Origin: Zarea fungicola
Taxonomy: Eukaryota > Ascomycota > Sordariomycetes > Hypocreales > Cordycipitaceae
Assembly (NCBI GenBank): GCA_900169235.1
Contig: FWCC01000075.1
Span: 62,001 to 126,000 of the forward strand
Length of the DNA: 64,000 bases
Reading direction: 5' to 3'
In this document: positions 11,575 to 23,047 of the stretch, piece by piece
Numbering within the stretch: the first letter of the stretch is position 1
Layout of the letters: each line of letters opens with the position of its first letter
Notes under the pieces: generated by a model
The model's input: only the letters and a program-made list of their open reading frames with translations
The model's database searches: none
Told to the model about the DNA's origin: nothing
Program-made: the position numbers and the translations under genes

Positions 11575-12906
11575 ATGAATAATCATGCCGAAAAGCCCTT
11601 CCTGGATGGCAGCCTCATCAGCTGGGTACAGGTAGCAGGAGGATTTTTCCTCTTCTTCAATTCCTGGTTTGCATTGTCCACAGAGCCCGGGGCAAAAACC
11701 TGACCGCTAATGTACAAGATAGGGGCCTCATCAATACCTTTGGCGTATTTCAAAGCTACTATGAGGATGTGCTTCTAACCAATTACTCTTCATCCGCGAT
11801 ATCATGGATCGGGACTATCCAAGGATTTCTTCTTCTGATAGGAGGTCTAGTCGTTGGGCCATTCTTGGACAAGGGGCACTTGAGGATCATTCTTTGCCTC
11901 GGCTCGTTCCTAGTGGTCCTTGGTCTCATGATGACCTCACTCGCCACGGAGTACTACCAGTTCTTTCTAGCCCAGGGTGTCACAGGCGGGTTAGGGAGTG
12001 CTCTGCTTTTCCTCCCGAGTGTCGCCGTCGTTGCGACCTATTTTGAAAGACGCCGAGCCGTAGCCATTGGGATTGTTGCTTCCGGCGGAAGTATAGGTAC
12101 GTTCGACTTGAATTTTTTTTTCGCCGTCTAATCATGTAAACCTGACCGCCGTAGGATCCGTTCTCTACCCAATCATATTTCATCGGCTGATTGGTCCCAT
12201 TGGATTTGGCTGGACTACCCGTGTAATTGCCTTCATTGCCTTGGTCACTTCAGCCTTTTCGGCAGTGGTGATGAAAGTGCGAGTATCGGGCCCCAAACAA
12301 AGCCGCCCGTTTTTTGACCGCTCTGCGATGAAGGAACCAGCTTTCGTCATGGCCGGCATGGGGCTATTTCTTGCATCCACGGGCCTATACATTCCCATCT
12401 TTTACCTGCCGACATATTTCGCTCACTACCTACATGCCAGTAGCAGTTTGTCATTTTACAGCTTGTCAATTCTCAACGCCGCGTCTATGCTTGGCCGCAT
12501 AATGCCTGGAATACTGGCCGATCGCATTGGTCCCATCTACACCATTATACCCGTCACCGCGGCCACAGTCACTCTAGCATTTGCGTGGATAGGAATCCGA
12601 AATATTGGGGGAATGATTGCGTTTGCTTGTCTGTATGGTTTTTCATCCGGAGCAATCTTGTCACTGCCACCAAGCATTGTAGCGTCAATGTCACCAGATT
12701 TGGCTCTGGTTGGTACACGCATGGGGATGTGCTTTGCATTTTCTAGCTTTGGAATTCTAATAGGGAACCCGGTAGCTAGTACACTGCTCAACTTGAAGGA
12801 TGGTGTCTGGTGGAAGATGCAGCTGTTCACCGGGGCAATACTTACTGGCGGGCTACTGTGCTTTATTGCAGTTGCGTTTATTCAACTACGCAGCAGAAAA
12901 AAGTAA
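11575..12906 (+). CDS. MFS transporter, monocarboxylate (MCT)-like, 405 aa
   Basis: Plasma-membrane major-facilitator protein; the fungal MCT-like group is thought to move organic acids or similar small solutes, and the substrate here is unknown. Exons 11575-11666, 11723-12096 and 12155-12906. The first intron (GTTTGC donor, GATAG acceptor) restores NSWGLINTFGVFQSYYE, the hallmark first helix of this subfamily. Later patterns include GGLVVGPFLDKG (loop 2-3), FLAQGVTGGLGSALLFLPS and VATYFERRRAVAIGIVASGGSIGSVLYP. The second half has GLYIPIFYLPTYF and ASMLGRIMPGILADRIG. About twelve membrane helices are expected. The short N-terminus (MNNHAEKPFLDGSL) lacks the acidic EAPEGGYGW segment often found in relatives, so a longer 5' exon cannot be excluded. 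Confidence 0.85.
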
Positions 12907-13516
12907 TTAACAAGTTTGTTGAAGTAGCCAGAGTTGAGGCTACAAGATGGTATACATAAGAGCCAGCCCCCTATGTTTAAGTGCATTAACTGCGTAGTTG
13001 TAGGCCCTCTGTTGGCCGAGATAATTACCGGCTGACACCTCTAATCGAAAACCGCGGCATTACTACATACTGACTTGATTTCACCTCAACTTCTTCTCCG
13101 CGTATTGGGGCTGCTCAAACTGCAGGGATTGTGAACCTTCGAGAAAGGTTTTGGAATACCCGATCACGTACAATTTAACTTTTGCAGCCAGGTCTTGGCG
13201 CTCTTTCATACAGTAGCTCGGTGGGGTTGTCCTGCAGACAACCAAAGATGTCGCTATTGCCAAGCAAAAATAGCAAACTATCAGATAATTTTTTTCCTCG
13301 CAGCAAACAATGTAATGAGAAAGAAATTAACCATTTGACTTTCATGCTTATTTTGAGCGTTTGTCACGTGGGTGACTAGTCGACAGTTCAGCCTTCAGCC
13401 TCAGTCTGTAACAACAAGAGGCTAGATTTGCATCTGACTCCAATAAATGGCCAATCGTGATTTTGGCGCAAGAGTATTCTAACCAAGCAAGTCTGACAAC
13501 TGAATTGGAATCGGAG
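12907..13516. other. intergenic
   Basis: 3' flank of the MFS gene and upstream region of the DUF6601-like gene. Nothing supportable was seen. Confidence 0.5.
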
Positions 13517-14641
13517 ATGCAAGACAGGGGCGAGGTAAAATACTAATTTTCCGATTGCTTCATCATGCTGTTACTAAATCTGCGGGCTGGATGTCTTCCC
13601 ATCCATTAGACACCACCATTCTGCATTCTACTTGATGGTAAGGAATTGAAGCTAGGTGACGATGAATTTCAAAAATTGCTGCAGCGCGGCATTCCAGCTG
13701 CATACAAAACCAGAAACTACGACATTGTATCGCCGCGCCACAACATGAGAGCATATCTGGAGCAGGAGTTTAGCATGGCGACGCTGGAACAAGTCATTGG
13801 GCACCTTGGCTATGCAGGGTACATGTATCCCAGCCGTCCGTTGCACACAATGCAGTCGCTCGGTCGCAAGCTCGTCATCACAGAGCGCATGGACATGCAC
13901 CTCGTGCTGGAAAACGCGAGCAAACGGATATACATCAAGCCCATACCCGAGATTCTCTTTATCCCGCAGTTTTGGACGGAATATCTGTCATGCCCCCAAA
14001 ACTGCCCCTGCCCAATGACAACCCCCACCATCAACATGGGTAAACTGCATCAGCAACTACCACGCTGTCCGCAGAGAAAGCTGCGGATGACGGTACTGGG
14101 GCTCCTATACTCGTACGCCGCACTCGTCTCCTACGAGAGCGATTTTCACATTGCAAAGAATGCCCATCTCCTCCCGTCCAGTGTAGACTGGACACAATGG
14201 CAATCCCTCGTCTATCAACTCGTCACGGAGAGCATATACACCAGGATCCACCCGCGCTTCCTCTACGGCGAGCTGCTCGTGGTCCAGCTCGATCTGGTAC
14301 TCATGTTCACAGGTCGGCGGCTTATCCCAGGCTTTGCCGGCCGCTGGAATCAATACAGCAGCTTGGTGCAGAACAACATTGCCGCCATTGTGACAGTGGC
14401 CGTTTTCACCGGGCTGATACTGAGCGCGATGCAGGTCGGCCTCGCGTCGAGCCGGCTTGCGTCTGATGCGTCGTTTCAGGCTGCATCGTATGGATTTGCG
14501 GTTTTTTGCATTCTAGGTCCGTTGGCGCTCTTTGGGCTAGCGGCGGTGGCGACGGTATACGGGATGGTGGTGAATAGATTTGCCTTGAATGAGACGGATA
14601 AAAATCGTGTGCAACATTTACAGCAAGCCATTCCGCAGTAG
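13517..14641 (+). CDS. fungal membrane protein of the DUF6601 type
   Basis: Conserved fungal protein of unknown function, about 350 aa. Its core patterns are SRPLHTMQSLGRKLVITERMDMHLV, then IYIKPIPEILFIPQFW and CPQNC. It resembles the family I know as DUF6601 (family name from memory, moderate certainty). Two hydrophobic segments near the C-terminus (IAAIVTVAVFTGLIL and YGFAVFCILGPLALFGLA) indicate a tail membrane anchor. The long frame is open from 13610 and its first in-frame ATG is at 13745, yet the preceding codons look coding. A short first exon at 13517-13534 (MQDRGE) spliced by a 75-nt intron to 13610 gives a continuous protein and is my preferred model. If this is wrong, translation starts at 13745. 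Confidence 0.65.
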
Positions 14642-15496
14642 GAGCCTCATGACATGGTTGTATTTAGCAGGTAGCCACAATGCCAAGCATGATCAAAATC
14701 CGCGTCGTGTTTCCGTGAGATTCGTCTTGGCCGGCCGGAACTAGGCGATGGATTACTCTAACATTAACTAATAACTAACTAGTTAGGTGGCTAGTTAATT
14801 AGTTAGCTTTCCATAGGAGCAGCCTTGAAAACGCTAGGTTAGTGGCAGCCGGTTAGCCGTGTGATTGAAATTTTCCACCAACAGGGCCAACAAGGATGGC
14901 GTTGATCAACTAACCACACACAACCAATAAAGCCTTGCCAGTCCTCCGGGGTGCCCGAGTGGTCCTTGACAGTCTTTCCAATGACAATCAATACTCTTTC
15001 TTGTCTTGGGTGACAAGTTGTGCATTTTATTTGCACTCTGGACCGGAAGAAAGAAAGACAAAGAAAGCCGACACGGTTGAGAGGCTGTCCTTCTGCCTAC
15101 AGTGGGGAGTTCCCTTGTGAAACAGCCAAAGAGAGACAGCAATTCAAAGTTCAGGGGTCTTCCCACCTTATTGCCATAATGCCCATGATTCAGACAAAAG
15201 CTAATAATAGTTAACCCACTATTACGAAGGAGATTGCGCCTCGGAACCCCTAATGATTACGGATACAATCAAACGCTAAATAGGCTATTTGGTCTTTCGT
15301 TCTCCCTTGCATCATTTGTCTTTCCCTATTATTAATGTGTAGTTCGTACTTGGCTTTGAATTTGCTCCTGCCATCATTCCTCTCGTTAAACACTTGACAA
15401 CTTAGTCCCCTACGCTCGTTTTAATTCGCGCCTACTTCCACCATCAGTCGTTACATTACGCTCTGTTTTCAATTCTCACCGTCAACGCCGTTCGCC
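14642..15496. other. intergenic with palindromic CTAGTTA-rich stretch
   Basis: Contains a short run of CTAGTTA/TAACTAG words (14764-14806) that can fold back on itself, then the pyrimidine-rich leader of the GPI-protein gene. No gene is supported. Confidence 0.5.
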
Positions 15497-16093
15497 ATGA
15501 CTCTCATCAGCACCGTTGCTGTCGCTCTGACATTCGCCTCGTCTGTACTGGCACGCACTGATCTCGTCGGCTGCACGTCCACCGATCTCGTCATCAAGCC
15601 TAGCCAGGGCGCTGCCTACGCCAGCCGTCTCTACTACGTGCCCGACACCGGCGAGGTTTGCGACTTCCTTGACTGTGGCGGCGGCCGTGCGCCTCCTAAG
15701 ACGACAGTCCCGGGATGCCCTCTTTACAGCGGCACAGAGACGTACTCGCCCTCCTTTATCAACCCAAAGACGCTCGGCAATGCAGTTGTTGCCAGTAGCA
15801 GCACTGCTGCAGCCACCTCGACGACCCCTGCTGCCGCATCCAGCTCTGCATCCAGTGCGCCCGCCACATCCACCACCATGACTTCGGTCACATCAGCCTC
15901 AGGAACGCAGAGTGGCTCAAGCTCCGCTCAAATTACAACTCCTCCATCGTCGGCGACCTCGTCCTCTGGAAATAACACCGCTGGAGCGAGCAGCAGTGCC
16001 GTCAAGACAAAGGACACCAATGCTGCCGGCGCGATCGTGCCAGCTATTGGAGGCGTCGTTGCTGCCTTTGGTGCTGCCTTTGCGCTCCTCTAA
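15497..16093 (+). CDS. GPI-anchored Ser/Thr-rich cell-surface protein, 198 aa
   Basis: Single-exon gene with its ATG at 15497 after a long CT-rich leader. Residues 1-19 form a signal peptide (cleavage near VLA-RT). The folded part (about 20-95) holds cysteines and the pattern CDFLDCGGGRAPPKTTVPGC, which recurs in a fungal family of surface proteins with no proven function. Residues about 98-175 are almost entirely Ser, Thr, Ala and Pro, as in O-glycosylated wall-spanning stalks. The last 20 residues (GAIVPAIGGVVAAFGAAFALL) are hydrophobic and preceded by small residues, a GPI-attachment signal. It is expected at the plasma membrane or in the cell wall. Confidence 0.85.
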   Translation: MTLISTVAVALTFASSVLARTDLVGCTSTDLVIKPSQGAAYASRLYYVPDTGEVCDFLDCGGGRAPPKTTVPGCPLYSGTETYSPSFINPKTLGNAVVASSSTAAATSTTPAAASSSASSAPATSTTMTSVTSASGTQSGSSSAQITTPPSSATSSSGNNTAGASSSAVKTKDTNAAGAIVPAIGGVVAAFGAAFALL

Positions 16094-18287
16094 GTACGAG
16101 GTTGTTCTCAAGCCAGGTTGCAGCTGTGGAAAATTGGTTTTTTATAAATAATAGATTTAAATATACACACTTAATTCAACCCCAGGTGCAGCTTCACTAG
16201 CCAACTTTTGCCAAGCTTTTTCATGCAAGCAGCGAGCGAGAATCAAACGAACCTTTAGGAATGGGTTGGGAAAATTGAGACCCCCGGAGATGTCGAAACA
16301 GGGTAATGGAAGTTGAGGGTGTATATGGAAGCCCCCTGGTACTTAAATGACAATCTTTCTGGAGCCCTCCCAAGCCCGTCGCCTCTTCAACGTGGTTGGT
16401 GACGCGCATGAGCGGCCTGGGCTAGCGATTGTATGGAGGAACGGGGAGGAGTCCGAATGATGACAATCAGCCAGCATCGGGAACTTTTTTGCTCGTATAT
16501 TAACCAATGCCCCCTTTACAAGTGCCGATCATTTTCACCTATAGCTTATCAAAGCTTTGTTATATGTCAAGACTCAAGCTGATTTCCAGGCATAGTGAGA
16601 CGGTCACTTCCGCCGCGGTTTCGGGGCGTTCGGCAGTGAAGGCTGATCTAGACCATATTGTGGGATGGACCGTCTTATCGCATGATTACATGTTAATGCG
16701 CAATTTCCTTGCTAAATACGCACGATTTATTAAATCGTGTCACGGGGAGAGGCGCTCAGCCTTTTGGAGGCTCACCTCGTTTGCAGAAGACATTTTGCTT
16801 ATTGGTTATGGGTTCACTAATGGCATGGCACAGTTTTGCAAGTTTGGAAAACGGGGCAGGATTTTGTTTCATCAAACTACTTTCGACTAAACGTTTCGGA
16901 TTACCGGTTCAAGCCAGCCTAGACGATAATTAGTATGGACAGTAAACACCACTCTTCTTCACGGTCCACGCAGAAGCCAGCCACCAAAGGGAAGAAAAAA
17001 GCCAAGACGACGCCACTGAGAATGGGGCATGGACTGACAAGGACGAATTAAAGTGTTGAAAATGTCGGCCACCCGCGAATAACGCCAGACAATCAACCCT
17101 GTTAGGGGCAGCATAAGCTAAATAGAGTGAACGGGAGCTAAAATGGCGGGCTGAGTCTGGCAAGTGATGGGACCAACGCGCCACAATTGATCTGATTGAT
17201 CCAGCCATTTTTCGTCTGTTGCTTACTGACAGCGGGCGAAATTTAGTCAGACGTCCCTCGACAAGAGAGTTTGAGGAGCTAAAGCTGTTTATTCGCAAAT
17301 ATAGCTAAATCTGCTTAGCTGAACATGAAACTTGGTATTCTGTGAATTCATACATTTGCTCGCAATAACGGATGCCATCACATGCTCTGTTCTGAACGTC
17401 TGCTCAGTCTAGCCCGAAGAGAGATGCCGCTGAAAGCCACTGAAAGCCACAAAAAGGCAAGAAACCCATGCGAACATGAGAGCCAGTTAGATGTTTCAAG
17501 GCGATAAAGAATGGCCCTGCCTTGATTGGCTCCATCTGTTGCAGTCGTTACTGCCCGACGGGTTCAAGGCCTCAGGGACTCGAGCCAACGACGTTTGAAA
17601 AAGACAGTTGCTCTCGTATAAAATTATTCATCACATGTCAGCGTTAGCAAGTATATTATATGAGGTGATTTTTCCTACCTGAGTACGATTTTTGTTTCCA
17701 TTCCACCTTTGGAGAGTTGCAGGACAGGGCTTGCATGCAATCCTGGCGTCATGTCAGTCTCGACTCCAAGCCAAGCTCCTGCAGACGCCACCTCCACATC
17801 GTGGCAATCACTTAGGAGAATACCTGAAATTTCGGCTGAAGCTGTCTCTCCACAATCGTACCGTTTATTCCGTAGTGATATGCTTTTTACGGGGCTTGCA
17901 TTTGATCCTCAACGGCGCCGTTTTGTCGGCAATCCCCGCTCCAGACAATCACGACAATCAGTCCTCGTGGCTGCCCACCTCTTGCTTCAGCAGCATGCGG
18001 CCAGAAAGCCTCGAAAAAATCAAATTTTTTTAGCCGACATATTTCTGGCCAGGCATAATACCGGCCTCTCATGCTGTAGATAAGCACGCAACCTACCCCT
18101 TACAATCAATGAGAGTAACACAAGGCTGAGAGTCGAGAAGCGGGGAGGGTTTGGATACAAGAAGGAGGTTTCTGCTCTCAAACTTGATTAAAAAGTTACT
18201 GATTCATACGTGAACCATCTTTGCCTCCTCCAACTCTATTCTTGACTCTCCCTTTTGATCGCACAACGACTTCTCCGACACGCCGTA
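16094..18287. other. 2.2-kb intergenic region
   Basis: Open frames of 60-127 codons occur on both strands (for example 16507-16890 plus, 16930-17298 minus), but none shows introns, family patterns or consistent codon use. A tandem CTGAAAGCCA pair lies near 17430. I see nothing else. Confidence 0.5.
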
Positions 18288-18965
18288 ATGAACAAAAGAC
18301 CAGATCGAACTGTTGGCTATTCTACAATGGCATACAACTCACTTCCAGCGACCTATGACGCCTTTTACGCCTTTGATACGTGTCATGGAGACATTCTTGC
18401 CAACAAAATCATGAGAGACCTCTTCCGAAAACACCGCGTCGAGTCTAAACTGGGCCTCGTGCTTCTTCACAAGCACTGCACTCTCAAACACGGCGAGCGC
18501 ATGACAGACGTCAATAGCAAACGCGGCCCCAGTTTAGGGAAAGGCAATGAGCCCTGTGTTTGGAAGATCAATCTTGCCGATGGGCGATTGATCCCGCTCG
18601 AGTTTTCCGTGGACGCTCGCGAGATTGACTGGCGCGATATTCGCATGCAAGCATTTGTGCAGGAGCTCTTGAGCGTCTTGATTGAGTTTGAGGCGTGGAA
18701 ATTTCTTGGACTGGCTCTGTATCCTGGCAAAGGCTACCATGGCCGCATCGAAGCCGCGTGTGGTCGCAGTGCCGTGAGTTTGTCGCCCGATGAGGTACGC
18801 AGCTGAAAGAAGAGGCCCCGTGCTTTGTGAGATGCCAGCTAACATATGTCGTGAAAGCTAAATAATCTGCCGCATGGCACTATTCGAGAGTCAGCATGGT
18901 TCTACACCAATGACTTCCTTGACCGGGGCTGCAAGTGCTACTGGTTCAGTGTGGATGACGAGTAA
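18288..18965 (+). CDS. conserved fungal hypothetical protein, 204 aa
   Basis: Function unknown. Exons 18288-18794 and 18858-18965 are joined by a 63-nt intron (GTACGC donor, AAAG acceptor) in phase 0. The protein begins MNKRPDRTVGYSTMAYNSLPA; a second Met follows at residue 14. The pattern KLGLVLLHKHCTLKHGER..., then WKINLADGRLIPLEFSVD, a QAFVQELLSVLIEFEA helix and FLGLALYPGKGY resembles a widespread but unnamed fungal family in which a LLH-H segment is followed by a P-x-E-F strand. Exon 2 adds SAWFYTNDFLDRGCKCYWFSVDDE. No signal peptide or membrane segment is visible. The first ATG at 18288 was chosen because it directly follows the leader. Confidence 0.65.
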
Positions 18966-20952
18966 AATGGGGATAACGATCATTTGTTTGTAACAGTATG
19001 TTCGGCTTTGGACATTAACAGTACAGCCAGACCTCTCACCAAAATTCTCGCACGTTAAAGATGCATTAAGTAGCTCTAATCCTCTCTGCTGGCGTGCTTG
19101 GCACTTTGTTGTCAATGCTTACTTCCAGTCAAAGTTGCTGATCACATGTGAAATTGATCTACAGCCATCGCAGCCCGACAATTATTAATGGATTAATTAA
19201 AAACGAAAAGAGTAAAAAATCTGTAGGCAGCTTCCCCACCTTGCAGCGATACCTGTGGCTGGTTGGAATTTACCGCGGGTTTTTGACCTGAGAAAACTGA
19301 TGTGTCGTAATGCTATACGGGAATATGGACATGACCATATTTCTACCATATTGCTCGTGATATCAAGTCAAAATAAGAAAGGCACTTGAACAGGTTCTAA
19401 ATGATGGCTGCAGCCAAAACTGTATTTCTTAGTTTATACATGTGCCTTGTGTTGATTCTCAAGCTTATTCCACGATTTGCGTCTCCGGCCCGAGCTCCGC
19501 CGCCCCAATTGCCGTAGGTCCGGCCTCACCAGCTAGGTTACTCAACGTACACAAACGGATTGGTGCAAACGCAGGCTCTCCAGTTATGAACACGTTCTGA
19601 ACAGACGGTAGTTTTATGTGGTCTTAATTATCCATGGTTAGGCGACAAAGCGAATTCGTTTTCGCTTACACTTGGGCAACGCTGCCCGACCTCAAGTTTC
19701 ACGATTAACATTTCAACCACTGCTTTAATATGAAATTGGGATCTTCACCCAGGACATGAGGTATAAATAGTTCATTCGGGGGTTTTACGGCTGCGACGCC
19801 GACTTGACACGCTTGGAACCTAAGGCTGCTAGCGTGGCAGAACCGTGGCAGAGCGTGAAGGCATCGGCGTACAGCTTGTGATGTGGCATTCTGCACCTGA
19901 TTAATTGCCGAACAGCCCCAACCCATGCTGTGGAACGAATTGCGGGGTCACTGGGCACGATATCGGGCGATGATCTACTGTTCGCCACACGCCGTACATA
20001 TGCATCCGTGCCCTGAAGACTCCATCAGGCCCATTTACCCACTGTTATAACCCAACAGTTTAAAGAAACTAGATACTGGGCCAATTTATCTTGTTCATTG
20101 GGGCATAGTTGTCATACTCATGGGCCAATGCAGTGGCTCTTCTTACAGCTGCAAATCAAATTGCAAAGCACCTTACTCTGGAGGCTGGAATGCGTTCAGT
20201 CGCCTGTCTGGAGTTATGCCCCTGCCAAAGGGGAAGTCCGTTGTTAGCGTCCCATGAAGTTTGTTCCAACGGCGGCGCCACGCATAACTTGGACGTCGAG
20301 TCATGTAAATCCTCTAACGGCTACCACTCCCAGTAACTTGGAGATGTCAATCTCGGGTTCTATACGGTCAGCCACACACGGGACGCAAGAAGGGACCGTA
20401 CTTGGCTAAGAGTCGTGCGCTGTGCCAGACGGGAGCTCATATTTACCACAGCCACAGTCGAGAAAGCAGTTGATTCTTGCGGTTTAAAAGGACTGATTGA
20501 TATCATAGCACCCTTTCGCAATTGTTTTTTTTTTTTTTAACCTTCTTCAATCAGCTATCCTAAGCGTTGTTGAGAGGCATATCCAGTGGGTAGGCTTTCC
20601 TGAACTGGCAGAATTTTGTGACGCTAACATTGGACTAGCTCTGCTCTCGATGCCACATGAGACCGCCATGCGACGAGCTGAGGAGGCTGTCGACAATTTA
20701 GCGGCAAACGCTTTGACTACCGGCGGAGGCGAAGAAAAGCCAGTAAACAATCTGCGCAAGGGCTGCATGGCGCCAACCGTTTATATTTAAACGTACAACT
20801 AGTTCTTTAAGCGACTTACAAGTGACTCGAGATCAATTTCATTTCATCATAGACTCTGACCTGTGCATTTGTAGGGCTGACAGTACTTCCTCGACCTGTG
20901 ATGCGCGATCTGGAGCTTGTATAGGACTAATGTGTTTTGCATAATCGACAAA
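18966..20952. other. 2-kb intergenic region with possible gene relics
   Basis: No complete gene is evident. Two stretches look more coding than their surroundings: overlapping Cys-containing plus-strand frames at about 20109-20336, and an ATG-less plus-strand frame at about 20547-20791. The latter follows a poly-T tract and a CAG acceptor-like site. Both may be relics or exons of an unrecognised gene. Confidence 0.4.
20547..20791 (+). pseudogene. open frame without start, possible gene relic
   Basis: A plus-strand frame running to TAA at about 20789 reads as a plausible helical protein (for example FPELAEFCDANIGLALLSMPHE and RRAEEAVDNLAANA). It lacks an upstream ATG in frame. A poly-T tract and a CAATCAG acceptor-like site precede it, so it could be a terminal exon or a decayed gene. 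I do not recognise the family. Confidence 0.25.
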
Positions 20953-22567
20953 ATGCGTTTCTGGCTCGTGGCGAATCTGTTGGCTCCGGTGGTGCCCGGA
21001 TTTGGTGCAACACAGCCGCCGTCTAATCAGCCATCGGCATCAGATCTATCTGCCCTCGCACAGCTGCCTGCATGCGCGGTGAGTCAACCTCATTCATGAA
21101 TACAATTTGATTCTAATCTGTGGGATATATGTGATGCAACAGAACCAATGTATCATTCAGATATTCTCCAAATCGGACTGCCTCCTCACCGACATCAACT
21201 GCATGTGTAACAGTGTTGCACTCGTATCGAAGGTCAATGATTGTGTTCTGGCTTCCTGCACGACACAAGAAGCGTTAAGTATGTGGAAACAATTCTTTTA
21301 ACTCTGATAGGAAAACGAGTGATCTGGATGGAGTGCTAACATCGAATCTGCGATCAAGTAACGAAAAACAGTACCGCCACGGCGTGCCACCTGCCTGTTC
21401 ACAACAAGACTAGCCAGTACATCGCCGTCTCCATCGCACTGGGAACCGTCACGATAATATGTGTTCTTATTCGCCTCATATTCAATTATTTCTGGAGCAC
21501 TAATAAGCCCTTTGGAATCGATGACAAGGTCATTTGTGGTGCCTTGGCTCTTCGCATTACCTGCATGGCGATCAATGTTCAAGGTCTGGCGGCCAATGGA
21601 ATCGGAAAGGACGTTTGGGCTCTACCACCAGAAGAGCTGACTGCTTTTGTGAAATACTTATTTGTCATGCTGGTACTTTACCTAGCCGAAGTTTCGATGA
21701 TGAAGTTGGTCCTAACACTCTTCTTCTTGCGGCTCTTTCCTGGTCCAATCATTCAACGACTTATTTATGGCACAATTATTGCCAATATTCTCTATGGGGT
21801 TGTTCTCTGCATAGCAGCCATATTTCAATGCACACCGGTGAGCCACTACTGGACACAGTACGTGGATCACTCCGCTGGGCACTGCGTCGATTCAAATGCC
21901 TTTGGCTGGGCAAACGCCTCGATAAGCGTCGCAATGGATATCTGGATGATGTGCATACCGCTCAGTCAAATTCGACGGCTTAAACTCCACTGGAGCAAAA
22001 AGCTCGTGGCCTCCGTCATGTTTCTACTAGGATCATTGTGAGTTCATTTAGGCTTGGCTGATTATGAACCACACGTAACTAACAGGTGGCAGCGTTACCA
22101 TTATCTCGATCCTGCGGCTCCGATTTCTGGTAACATGGGCATACACGTCGAATCCAACCTTTGACGAGTTTGATGTCATTTATTGGTCCACCATCGAGGT
22201 CAACGTAGGCCTGATATGCGCCTGCCTTCCCACTTTTCGCCTGATACTGGCACGGATGTTCCCTCGGGCCCTCAACACAAACAAGGGCACGGCTTCGGCA
22301 ACATCCCACGACAAAAGCCAACTATCGAAACTATCCAGCCAGCTTGCTGTTCCACGACGTGTATCATATGTTATGCGGGGATCAGTTAAAGACGGGACAA
22401 CGATTTGGGAGTTGCCAGCATATAGCCAAATTAAGCCGTCTAATACTGACGTTGAAGAATCCAGCGGTATTGTAGACGCTGCTTCGTCTGATGAGGGCGC
22501 TGAAGGCAAACGAACTGGTGGCGAGGATAAATGGGCGACATACATGCGTTCCATGCACAACCGATAG
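20953..22567 (+). CDS. CFEM-domain PTH11-like G-protein-coupled receptor, 471 aa
   Basis: Plasma-membrane receptor of the fungal-specific PTH11 type, implicated in surface or nutrient sensing. Exons 20953-21078, 21143-21278, 21359-22037, 22093-22567 (1416 nt). A signal peptide (MRFWLVANLLAPVVPGFG) precedes a complete CFEM domain with eight cysteines at 41, 45, 55, 62, 64, 76, 81 and 97 and the conserved Asp at 59 (LLTDINCMC). Seven hydrophobic segments follow, with hallmark patterns GIDDKVICGALAL, FFLRLFPGPIIQRLIYG, CIAAIFQCTPVSHYW, FGWANASISVAMDIWMMCIPL and SFVTIISILRLR. The last is restored by using the GGCAG acceptor at 22092 rather than the nearer AACAG. The cytoplasmic tail of about 110 residues is acidic and Ser-rich. 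ATG at 20953 begins the signal peptide directly. Confidence 0.9.
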
Positions 22568-23047
22568 TATTTGAACGGTATTTGTGAGGAGAGAGAGAAG
22601 TAATCCAGGAAATGGTTAATTAGTTGTAATAGAGTGCGATTAGGGTTGATTTATTAGTCAAAAAATCTATCCTTGATTCCCACTGCACTTGGCCAGAGGC
22701 TTTCGTCAACACAGCAACTAATACGGCGTGCGAATGCGGGCTGGTTTACGGAGAAATAATAATCCCAAAAGTGACCAAAATTTACCGACCTTCCTTCAAT
22801 TCCATTTCAAATATACAGTAGTCTTTTCTCCATTTAATACTAGTAGTACTGTTAATGCCAGCCCTTCGTCAGCATGGCGTCGATTGACGGGGTATACTAT
22901 AGGAGGCTGGTCTCGAACATGCTTTAGCCGTGTTAGCGTACCATGCCACGGTTTCACATCGTGTTAATTCCATTTTTTGTTTAAATAACTAATAATATAT
23001 TCATTATAGGACAAAGTCCCTCCGCCCACAGACAAGTACTCCCTCGC
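22568..23047. other. intergenic, convergent 3' ends
   Basis: 3' flanks of the receptor (+) and the permease (-). Nothing supportable was seen. Confidence 0.5.

Noticed and set aside
16930..17298. 122-codon minus-strand frame
   Set aside because: Open by chance; no splice sites, no conserved pattern, and atypical composition (Ser/Arg/Leu-rich).
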